Origin: CAZCVI01 sp964502145
GTDB taxonomy: Bacteria; Acidobacteriota; Aminicenantia; UBA2199
Direction: 5' to 3'
DNA: 30,511 bases
Assembly: GCA_964502145.1 (NCBI GenBank)
Contig: CAZCVI010000087.1
Coordinates: 1 to 30,511, forward strand
Shown here: one piece after another, positions 15,590-22,805 of the stretch
How positions within the stretch are numbered: the first letter of the stretch is position 1
Layout: every line of letters starts with the position of its first letter
The notes under the pieces: generated by a model
What the model was told of the DNA's origin: nothing
Database searches by the model: none
What the model saw: the letters and a program-made list of their open reading frames with translations, nothing else
Translations under genes and position numbers: made by a program

Positions 15590-18500
15590 AGCAAAACCTT
15601 CCAGCTTGTTCAAGCACCCGGATAATAAAGCCAATTTTGAGCTTTTTTATAAATATTTATCTCAGCCCTCACCAGGGATTTGGGTCTGCCAGCTTTCAGA
15701 GGGTGAACGTTTAAAGATTTTTCGCTTTTTTGATGCGGATCCGCTTCGGGAACATATCCATATCATTGATATGATACAAACACTGGGCGGTCCCATGGAA
15801 CTCCAGGAAGCCATCATCCATACTCATGAAACATATGGCACCCAGAAAAGCATCATCTTCATTCATAATCTCGAACAATGTATTTATCTATCTAGCATCT
15901 CCACCAGCGATTTTTTCCAAAAACTGAATCTTATCCGCGACTTCTTTATGAGGTACAATATCCTGTTTGTTTTTTTTATGGAAGAAAGAACTCTAAAAGA
16001 CATGATTCAACATGCCATTGATTTTTATGATTGGATTGTGAATCATTTTAATTTTGTGCGAGAAAGCAGTCTGGGGTTGGATTTTTTCTTGGAAATTGAA
16101 GACAGTCGCGAAATTAAATATTCAAGCCCCTACAAGAGAATATCTTATCTTAAGAAGCTCATGGATACCAATATAAATGAGCGAGAGAAAGCACAGAATG
16201 TAAATGAACTGGCCAATCTCTATATTCAGATCGGGGATAAAGATAAAGCGATGCAACTGCTTCTGGAAGGACTCAATAGCATTAATGAATCAACAGAAGC
16301 AACGATAAAATCGAACTACTACAGGGATATCGGATATTTATACCAGGAAAAGGGGGACTCGGACCTGGCATTAAAATTTTATCACGATGCATTGACGATA
16401 TTCAAGGAGATGAATGACCCGAGCAACTTGGCGTATGTGTATATCCAGTTGGGGAATCTGGCCTGGGTAAAACAAGATTATCTCAATGCGAAAAACCACT
16501 ATCACGAAGCATTGAAGCTCTACATTCAATTAAATGAAATATATGAACAGGCCAGAACCTATTACCGATTGGGAGTCGTGGCTGAGAGTACACAGAATTT
16601 TATAGAAGTGGCCGATTTTTTCCAGAAAGCTGAGGCACTGAAAGAGAAATATGATGAGCAACAGGGCCAAACACGCATTACAAAAACAGAGTTGATAAGA
16701 AGCGATTTTTTTATTACATATCACCACAGCGATGAAATGGCCGCCCGATGGATTGCCGCTGAGCTGAAGCAATCGCAGTTTACCATTCTTTCGGATTCTT
16801 GGGATTTCATTCCAGGACAGTCCCCTATTGAAAAGATGGTGTACATGTCTACTGTTGCACGGAGAGGGATGGTGCTTATTTCGCCCCCATTTATTCAATC
16901 CCAGAAGAATCTTGCATCCTGGCAGGCAATGAACAACCAATTTGTCCAGCATGATCATTTCGATTATAAAGACTCTGAACGTTTTCTTTATCTAGTTCGG
17001 GTCCATGACTGCGAAATTCAGCAGCTCCTTGGTTCACTTCACTACCTCGATCTTGCCAATATTCCAGAAGCGGAAGCAGTGAAGCGATTATTCCAAACTG
17101 TTGCTACCAGTCAGACCGCTAAAAAGAAAATCCAACCACCACCCAATGCTGAGGCAACGGAGGATATTCTAGCCAAACGAAAGCTGGAACTGGATGATTT
17201 ATTGGACAAAACAATCAGGCATAATTACCATATGAAATTGAACATAGAAGGAGAAGTTGAAAAAGAGGAGGATATAGAGAACAAGGAAAACGGAAGAATG
17301 GAGAAACGAAAGGTGCGGGCATGGGAACCTATTCAATTGGAAACCATTCTGAAGGATGGGAAAAACTATCTCCTGGTGAATCCTTCCGGTATGGGAAAAA
17401 CCACGTTTCTTGTTTATGCTGCCAGTGCATTTTTGAACCAAGAATCCCATTATCCCTTTCTCCCTCTTTTTTTCACCAGCATTGCCTTAAATAATCGGTC
17501 CGATACCATTGATGATTTTATCCTTCGGCAGATCGAAGCACTTTATACCAATTCGCAAGGTTCACTGGTCTCCAGCCAGTTGGAAAACCTGTGTGTTCTG
17601 ATTGATGCATTGGACCAAGCCAGGGATGTTGATGATATTGTTTCATCCCTCCAGATTCACAATAAGCCTATCTATTATAAAAAGGCCAAAATTATTTTAT
17701 CATCCCGACAGAATACAGCCGATAAGGTAATGGAAGGATTTGAGAGGATAAGACTCAAACTTCCTGATGATGATGAAGTACAGTACTACCTCGGCGAGGA
17801 ATCTTATATCCGTTTGGAATCGCTTATCCATTCCAATAAAGAACTGGTTACCGTTCCAGTGCTTCTGGAGATGTTGAAGACCATAACAGAAAAAGGGCAT
17901 GTGGTCTCAGAATTATATAATCGTGCCGATTTATATTCCGAATTCTCAAAAATATTATTCGATGAAGAGAGACGAAAACCACGATTCTGGCAAGACCCCT
18001 CCTATATACGTCATTTTATTGATTTTGAACTGGAAAAAGTATTGGAAAAAGTCGCATTTTTTTCCTTGGTGGATAATAAAATACTGGAAATCGAAAAGGA
18101 AAAGTTAGTCCAATATTGCGAAACGCCTGCGAAAAAAGAGGCATTGTTGAACCTTGGGATTTTGTTAGAGCTTTTCGAGGATAGGGAGCAAAAGATTGTA
18201 TTCCGCCATCAATCGTTCCAGGCGTATTTTGCCGCTCGGTACATCTATTATAGGCAACCTGAATTATTCCAACAGTTAGTTAGCGATATCGCTTTTTTTT
18301 ACAATGATTTGTGGTATGAGGTGATGCGGTTTTTTGTGGGGTTGGAAAAAGACCTGCAAAAAGCAGAAGAAATCATGGATACGATTTCGCAGCCCAATCC
18401 AAAAGAAGGGGAACTGCAACAGGCGTTGAGGTTGATTTTTTCTGTATTTCTAATGTCGGAAGCACGGGTGAGTCACAAATTTTGTCTTGATGTATATAAG

Positions 18501-20156
18501 CAATTAGGTGATTTGATATTAAAGAAAGAGCGATATCAGAATTTCTTTGATTCCAATATTGATAGATTCAATAAAAGTAATGTTGCACAACGGAGAAATA
18601 TTTTATTCATTTTAAAAATGTTGATTAAGAATAGAAGTAAGGATACTGATGCTCCTAACTCGACAATTTTTAACAGCACCCAGCTTATACATAAAATAGC
18701 TACTGACAAAAGCTTGCCTTTTCTTGGACTTCTATCAAGTGTAAAAACTTGGGATATACATCAAACGGCTGTAAATCAATTGATAAGATTTTATAGATCA
18801 CTTGATGCTCCTATTAAAATTACTTTTAATGCTAAAAATTCAGATGGACATGTCCGAGATGTTAAACCACCAAGGGAAATAGGATTAACCACAGATATTT
18901 CCCTACGGGAACTTCTACTCGGGAATAAGAACCTCTATGCTCGTATCGACGCAATCAAAAAAATCGGGGAAATGGGTACATTGAAGGACATTCCTATCTT
19001 GGAATTTCTACTCAACGATGAGAATTGGGCTGTTGTCCAAACTGTTTCCCAATCCATCGAACAGATTTACAGACGTTCTACCCCTCATCTCATAATCAAG
19101 AAATTTTCACCCAAGGAAGAAAATATTATTGCTATCTCTAATATATCATTCCCCTCCCAGTCCCTCCATATCCTTCATATCTCCGATATCCATTATGCTC
19201 TTGAGAAATCTCCATCCATTACTTGCATATTCCATGAATTCCTTAACGACATCAAAAAGTGGCGCTCCCAGCAAAACAACATGGCTATTCATGCCATTTG
19301 TCTCACCGGCGACATCGCCCAATCAGGCCAAGAAAACCAATACGATTCCATTTCTGAAACAATAAACACCATACTAAACACCGCGGGCTGTCCCAAAGAA
19401 AACCTATTCATCATCCCTGGCAACCACGACGTCCAAGATTTCCAACAAATCTCCGAATTGGGCAAAACTCTCCTGGAACAAGTCAAAAACGATAAAAAAA
19501 GCATTGATTCTCATGTGCTCAGCCACTTTGAAAATTACCGCCAATTCCATGATAAATTTACCCATTACTACCGTTTCATTGAAAACAACGGGTATCTCAA
19601 CTCCCTGCCAGAAAACCATAACACCGAACCTAAACCCTGGTATAATCGGAAATTAAAAGATTTCCCTGTGCGCATAATCGGCCTCAATTCTGCCTTGTTT
19701 TGTCTCAAAGGATTTTGTGAGCGGGGGAAAATCCATATGGGAACCCATCCATTCCATGAAGCTTTTTTTCAAGGCAAAGCTGACTCTATCCCAGAGAACG
19801 AACAGGTCATAGTACTTACCCATCACCCCCTTGACTGGCTGGAAGAAACGGAATATGAAGCGTACTCTTCCTTAATGGAACGGTATTCCGTCATCCATCT
19901 TCATGGCCATATTCATAAGACCAAAATAGAAAAAAAACAACGGTTGTTTTCATCTTCCGGTGGCTATGCATCCATTGGCACGGGCAGCCTATACGGTGAA
20001 AAAGGTAAGACAGATATCAATACCTATCATATCATTACCATTGATTTTGAAAAACACGAATTACAAGTCTGGGCCAGACGCTGGAATCCTGATACAGGAA
20101 GATGGACGGTATATGACGATGACAGCAATAATCGTTTTTCCTTGGGGATGAGATAA
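15567..20156 (+). CDS. TPR - TIR-like - NACHT - HEAT - metallophosphoesterase fusion protein
   Basis: This is a 1529-residue multidomain protein. Residues about 20-180 resemble a P-loop-less NTPase-like module seen before TPRs (LNLIRDFFMRYNILFVFF, then DFYDWIVNHFNF). TPRs follow (about 205-360), then a TIR-like domain (about 378-515: RSDFFITYHHSDEMAARWIA, SWDFIPGQSP, VLISPPF, YLVRVHD). The NACHT NTPase has Walker A NPSGMGKTT (605-613), Walker B VLIDALDQ (677-684), SSRQ (712-715) and the post-NACHT motif FRHQSFQAYFAA (879-890). HEAT-like helices lie near 1115-1170. The C-terminal calcineurin-like phosphoesterase (about 1198-1500) has the full metal set: SDIHY (Asp1207, His1209), GD (1248-1249), GNHD (1285-1288), THH (1418-1420) and GHIH (1447-1450). 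The TIR-like domain lacks Glu at or next to the conserved Trp452. The architecture suggests a sensor-switch-effector immune protein with the phosphoesterase as effector; this is inference. Confidence 0.88.
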   Translation: MATKSQAEAKPSSLFKHPDNKANFELFYKYLSQPSPGIWVCQLSEGERLKIFRFFDADPLREHIHIIDMIQTLGGPMELQEAIIHTHETYGTQKSIIFIHNLEQCIYLSSISTSDFFQKLNLIRDFFMRYNILFVFFMEERTLKDMIQHAIDFYDWIVNHFNFVRESSLGLDFFLEIEDSREIKYSSPYKRISYLKKLMDTNINEREKAQNVNELANLYIQIGDKDKAMQLLLEGLNSINESTEATIKSNYYRDIGYLYQEKGDSDLALKFYHDALTIFKEMNDPSNLAYVYIQLGNLAWVKQDYLNAKNHYHEALKLYIQLNEIYEQARTYYRLGVVAESTQNFIEVADFFQKAEALKEKYDEQQGQTRITKTELIRSDFFITYHHSDEMAARWIAAELKQSQFTILSDSWDFIPGQSPIEKMVYMSTVARRGMVLISPPFIQSQKNLASWQAMNNQFVQHDHFDYKDSERFLYLVRVHDCEIQQLLGSLHYLDLANIPEAEAVKRLFQTVATSQTAKKKIQPPPNAEATEDILAKRKLELDDLLDKTIRHNYHMKLNIEGEVEKEEDIENKENGRMEKRKVRAWEPIQLETILKDGKNYLLVNPSGMGKTTFLVYAASAFLNQESHYPFLPLFFTSIALNNRSDTIDDFILRQIEALYTNSQGSLVSSQLENLCVLIDALDQARDVDDIVSSLQIHNKPIYYKKAKIILSSRQNTADKVMEGFERIRLKLPDDDEVQYYLGEESYIRLESLIHSNKELVTVPVLLEMLKTITEKGHVVSELYNRADLYSEFSKILFDEERRKPRFWQDPSYIRHFIDFELEKVLEKVAFFSLVDNKILEIEKEKLVQYCETPAKKEALLNLGILLELFEDREQKIVFRHQSFQAYFAARYIYYRQPELFQQLVSDIAFFYNDLWYEVMRFFVGLEKDLQKAEEIMDTISQPNPKEGELQQALRLIFSVFLMSEARVSHKFCLDVYKQLGDLILKKERYQNFFDSNIDRFNKSNVAQRRNILFILKMLIKNRSKDTDAPNSTIFNSTQLIHKIATDKSLPFLGLLSSVKTWDIHQTAVNQLIRFYRSLDAPIKITFNAKNSDGHVRDVKPPREIGLTTDISLRELLLGNKNLYARIDAIKKIGEMGTLKDIPILEFLLNDENWAVVQTVSQSIEQIYRRSTPHLIIKKFSPKEENIIAISNISFPSQSLHILHISDIHYALEKSPSITCIFHEFLNDIKKWRSQQNNMAIHAICLTGDIAQSGQENQYDSISETINTILNTAGCPKENLFIIPGNHDVQDFQQISELGKTLLEQVKNDKKSIDSHVLSHFENYRQFHDKFTHYYRFIENNGYLNSLPENHNTEPKPWYNRKLKDFPVRIIGLNSALFCLKGFCERGKIHMGTHPFHEAFFQGKADSIPENEQVIVLTHHPLDWLEETEYEAYSSLMERYSVIHLHGHIHKTKIEKKQRLFSSSGGYASIGTGSLYGEKGKTDINTYHIITIDFEKHELQVWARRWNPDTGRWTVYDDDSNNRFSLGMR

Positions 20157-20253
20157 TTTTCATATCTGCATAGATAAACCGCGAAGAAATGCGAATCTAC
20201 CAGTAGTTGATATGTGTTCTATCTTTGTTCCGACAGAGGAATCATTGTTTTCC

Positions 20254-20280
20254 AATTCGCCACTTCCCATGTGGCGAATT
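20254..20280. repeat. Perfect 10-bp hairpin
   Basis: AATTCGCCAC (20254-20263) and GTGGCGAATT (20271-20280) pair perfectly around a 7-nt loop. It lies 98 bp after the NACHT-phosphoesterase stop. No T-run follows, so it is a weak terminator candidate and more likely a repeat element or an RNA 3' end stabiliser. Confidence 0.7.
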
Positions 20281-20356
20281 ACGGAATCCAGCATCGGGAA
20301 AAAATGAAGGCGTTGGCAAGCGTTTCTTTTTTTTCGCCGCAGGTGTTTAATAGCAA

Positions 20357-20375
20357 GGCGAACACAAGGTTCGCC
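20357..20375. repeat. Dispersed-type palindrome
   Basis: GGCGAACACAAGGTTCGCC has 7-bp arms around 5 nt and is followed by CCTAC. This GGCGAAC...GTTCGCCCCTAC form resembles a palindromic element that I recall as dispersed in many bacterial genomes. Confidence 0.6.
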
Positions 20376-20469
20376 CCTACCTTGCCATTGAATCTCACTG
20401 GATGCATTGCTGCACATGGGTGCGTAGGCGCGAGTAAAGGTGTTTCACCCAGACCAGAACATTTGGTAT

Positions 20470-20546
20470 TGTAGACGCGGCATCTTGCCACATTATCTTA
20501 TTCCGCAGCATATTCATGCGGCGCTCCGTCTTATACTGCGTCTACA
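20470..20546. repeat. Inverted repeat with TGTAGACGC ends
   Basis: TGTAGACGC (20470-20478) and GCGTCTACA (20538-20546) are perfect inverted ends around 59 nt. An inner CCGCA...TGCGG pair is nested between them. The right end lies inside the second 63-bp block. Copy A of the block has the same GCGTCTACA but lacks the left partner. Confidence 0.6.
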
Positions 20547-20590
20547 TAGGACATTACTTGACTGAAATACTGGCATAAAAGATGCATGTG
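20528..20590 (+). repeat. 63-bp conserved block upstream of barrel gene 2 (copy B)
   Basis: This block is identical to 13159-13221 except for one base. It ends 63 nt before the barrel gene start and includes the same extended -10-like TGGCATAAAA. Sequence outside the block diverges quickly on both sides. Confidence 0.85.
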
Positions 20591-20653
20591 ATTTATGTCA
20601 GGGTTTTCTCTAATAAATCATTGGCAATAAAATTAAAAAAGGGAGTTTTTAAA

Positions 20654-21142
20654 ATGAAGACTTATACTATGATAATACTGCTGACGTTAACGATGCTGTG
20701 GAACATGGATTTAACAGCGAAAGGCCAATCGCAACCCACGAAAAAATCAGTGTCCTTGGAAACTGTCATTCTAAAGTACAAGCATGACCGATTGAAAGGT
20801 TATGGATTAGCTTTTCAGTACCGAGTATTCCCCCAAATCGGCGTGGGGATGGATATTGTCGTGGGCGGTGATAAGGATGGAGAAGAAGGTTACATGTTTC
20901 TATTTCCCAATGTAAGCTTTCATTTTCTCCCACCAGTGGAAAAATGGGATTTATTTGTAGGGCTGGCTGCATCTTTGTTTTTGGCCAAACAGGATTTTAC
21001 TAATACAGATCACTCTGTTAATGGTTTTGGTTTTGCCGGGGTCAAGGTTAATTTTTCCCGGAATATTGGGAGTACCTTGCGTGGATTCCTTGGCGGGAGG
21101 GGTATGGCTGGTGGTTCGTTGGGTCTAACATATTCATTTTAA
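20654..21142 (+). CDS. Small outer-membrane beta-barrel-like protein, paralogue 2
   Basis: The 162-residue protein starts at 20654 after a GGGAG ribosome site with about 8-nt spacing. It has a signal peptide (MKTYTMIILLTLTMLWNMDL). The conserved core shared with the gene at 13288 includes WNMDL, KKSVS, FQYR, HFLPP, KWDLFVGL, GFAGVKVNFSR and the terminal GLTYSF. Length is the same as its paralogue (162 residues), with a few small offset gaps. The final Phe and alternating hydrophobic strands suggest an eight-strand outer-membrane barrel, but no family is recognised. It lies just after the ATPase/NACHT unit, so the two paralogues bracket that unit in direct orientation. It may arise from a tandem duplication that the unit later split. 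Confidence 0.78.
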   Translation: MKTYTMIILLTLTMLWNMDLTAKGQSQPTKKSVSLETVILKYKHDRLKGYGLAFQYRVFPQIGVGMDIVVGGDKDGEEGYMFLFPNVSFHFLPPVEKWDLFVGLAASLFLAKQDFTNTDHSVNGFGFAGVKVNFSRNIGSTLRGFLGGRGMAGGSLGLTYSF

Positions 21143-21279
21143 AGCGAGGGCAAGAAACGGGGCTATTCAAAGAAAAAGGAAATATTTTTATATGTCCCAA
21201 AACCCCGAATATTTAAACGTGCAAAAGTGTCTTAACGCAAATAGTAACGATTGCGGTGAATTAAATTCATGGGGATAAC

Positions 21280-21308
21280 TTGCGAAATTTTCAAAAATGA
21301 GATAAAAT
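21280..21308 (+). promoter_or_regulatory. Promoter of the hdr-flox operon
   Basis: TTGCGA (21280-21285), a 17-bp spacer and TAAAAT (21303-21308). The predicted start is near 21315, giving a leader of about 20 nt that contains the AGGAGA ribosome site of hdrC. Confidence 0.65.
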
Positions 21309-21334
21309 ACTCCTTTCATAACAGGAGATATTTC

Positions 21335-21910
21335 ATGTCAGCTAACCATGGAAGTGAATGTCAAACGTTAAACTGTCGCATCGAACAACATACAGGGGTA
21401 TCTATGGCCCGTTGTTATCAATGCGGAAAATGTTCTGCTGGCTGCCCGCTGGCAGAAGAGATGGATTACCCACCCAGCCAATTATTACGGATGCTGCAAG
21501 TCGGCACTCCAGAGATGGAAGAAAAAGTCCTGCGCTCTATGACGATCTGGCTGTGTCTGACCTGCGAAACCTGCATCGCCCGATGCCCTCAAGAAGTCGA
21601 TCTCCCAAAGGTAATGGACTTTTTAAGACAGGAATCGGTCAGACTGGGCCTGGTTAATCCCAAAGCGAAAGATATTATCAATTTCCACAAAGCCTTTCTC
21701 GACTCGATCCAAATGACGGGACGATTGTTTGAGATGGGACTCATCGTGGATTATAAGGCACGGTCCAGGCACCTGGTTCAAGATGTGTTGCTGGCCCCAT
21801 GGATGGTTTCTAAAGGAAAATTGCACGCGATCCCGGAACGAATCAAAGGGAAAGAACAAATGAGCAGAATCTTTAAGGAAACTATTAAAAAGAAGGAGGA
21901 ACCCCGATGA
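21335..21910 (+). CDS. hdrC: Heterodisulfide reductase subunit C-like iron-sulfur protein
   Basis: The 191-residue protein has two classical [4Fe-4S] motifs, CYQCGKCSAGCP (Cys27, 30, 33, 37) and CLTCETCIARCP (Cys74, 77, 80, 84), in the spacing typical of HdrC. In Hdr complexes HdrC passes electrons from HdrA to the HdrB active site. The start at 21335 is chosen for AGGAGA seven bases upstream and because the usual HdrC N-terminus fits; an upstream in-frame start at 21269 would lie before the promoter -10 box. It is the first gene of a seven-gene operon, and its stop overlaps the hdrB start (ATGA). Cytoplasmic. Confidence 0.92.
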   Translation: MSANHGSECQTLNCRIEQHTGVSMARCYQCGKCSAGCPLAEEMDYPPSQLLRMLQVGTPEMEEKVLRSMTIWLCLTCETCIARCPQEVDLPKVMDFLRQESVRLGLVNPKAKDIINFHKAFLDSIQMTGRLFEMGLIVDYKARSRHLVQDVLLAPWMVSKGKLHAIPERIKGKEQMSRIFKETIKKKEEPR

Positions 21911-22803
21911 AAATTGGATTCTATCCCGGCTGTTCCTTAAAAGGTTCGGCCCGCGAATACAGCGAATCACTCTTTGCCCTGGCCGAGGCAGTGGGTATCG
22001 AATTACAGGAAATTCCCGATTGGAATTGCTGCGGGGCAACTGCTGCCCATAATTTAAACCACGAACTCTCCCTGGCGCTACCAGCCCGGATTCTAGCCGC
22101 TGCGGAAGCACTGGGTTTGGCAGAAGTCCTGGTACCCTGCGCGGCATGTTACAGCCGCCTCTCTGTGACCCGCTACGAATTGCTGGAAGATGAACCGCTA
22201 CGCAAACGAGTTTCTGAGATTCTTGAACAGGAATACACGGGCAGCACAAAAGTAATTAATATTGTGGAATTCATCCAACGTATCCCCGAAGAGAAATGGC
22301 AATCTTGTCTCAATTCACCGTTCACCCATAAAGTCGCCTGCTATTACGGTTGCTTACTGGTTCGCCCCCATAAAGTGGTACAATTTGACCGGCCCGAAGA
22401 CCCCCAGAGTCTGGATATCATCATGAAAAAGATTGGTGCGACTCCGATTGATTGGGCATTTAAAGTGGAGTGCTGCGGCGCTGGTTTTTCGGTGTCCCGT
22501 ACTGAAACGGTGGCGCGATTGGGGGGTCAAATTCTTGATGATGCGGTTGACCGTGGCGCGGAAGCGATTATCGTGGTCTGCCCAATGTGTCACTCGAACC
22601 TGGATATGAGACGGGATAAAATCGACGCCTATCAAAAGAAAAAATATACGATCCCGGTGATCTATCTTTCCCAAGCCGTGGGCATGGCGATGGGCATTCC
22701 CAGGGAAAAACTGGGACTGCAACGGCATAAAGTCGCGGTTAATATTCACCTTCAAAAAGCAGCGGGCGGAACAGGTCCCAGCCCCGTTCAAACGGAGAAA
22801 TAA
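21907..22803 (+). CDS. hdrB: Heterodisulfide reductase subunit B-like protein
   Basis: The 298-residue protein has two complete CCG domains. The first has Cys9, Cys41-Cys42, Cys78 and Cys81 (YPGCS, NCCG, PCAAC); the second has Cys149, Cys189-Cys190, Cys225 and Cys228 (YYGC, ECCGAG, CPMC). In HdrB these ligate two non-cubane [4Fe-4S] clusters that split the disulfide substrate, CoM-S-S-CoB in methanogens. In bacteria of this type the natural disulfide or other high-potential acceptor is unknown. Start and stop overlap or abut the neighbours, with GGAGG before the start, so translation is coupled. All ligands are intact, which argues for a functional subunit. Confidence 0.93.
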   Translation: MKIGFYPGCSLKGSAREYSESLFALAEAVGIELQEIPDWNCCGATAAHNLNHELSLALPARILAAAEALGLAEVLVPCAACYSRLSVTRYELLEDEPLRKRVSEILEQEYTGSTKVINIVEFIQRIPEEKWQSCLNSPFTHKVACYYGCLLVRPHKVVQFDRPEDPQSLDIIMKKIGATPIDWAFKVECCGAGFSVSRTETVARLGGQILDDAVDRGAEAIIVVCPMCHSNLDMRRDKIDAYQKKKYTIPVIYLSQAVGMAMGIPREKLGLQRHKVAVNIHLQKAAGGTGPSPVQTEK

Positions 22804-22805
22804 CC

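Larger units (their letters stand above)
20157..20653. other. Repeat-rich intergenic region between the NACHT gene and barrel gene 2
   Basis: No gene is supported in these 497 bases. Three separate inverted repeats (20254-20280, 20357-20375, 20470-20546) and the second 63-bp block (20528-20590) fill most of it. The plus-strand frame at 20214-20474 and the two minus-strand frames at 20160-20491 cross these palindromes and have no domain signature, so they are not annotated. Confidence 0.65.

Noticed and set aside
15567..20156. Assembly chimera as the explanation for the 1529-residue fusion
   Set aside because: The frame is uninterrupted, all domains have intact motifs and the HEAT helices continue smoothly into the phosphoesterase; read data would still be needed to exclude it fully.
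20160..20491. Overlapping 70-86 codon ORFs in the intergenic region after the NACHT gene
   Set aside because: They run through three palindromes and have no ribosome site, signal peptide or recognisable domain.
21623..22249. 208-codon minus-strand ORF over hdrC/hdrB
   Set aside because: It is antisense to genes with intact cluster motifs; the composition is a shadow of their codons.
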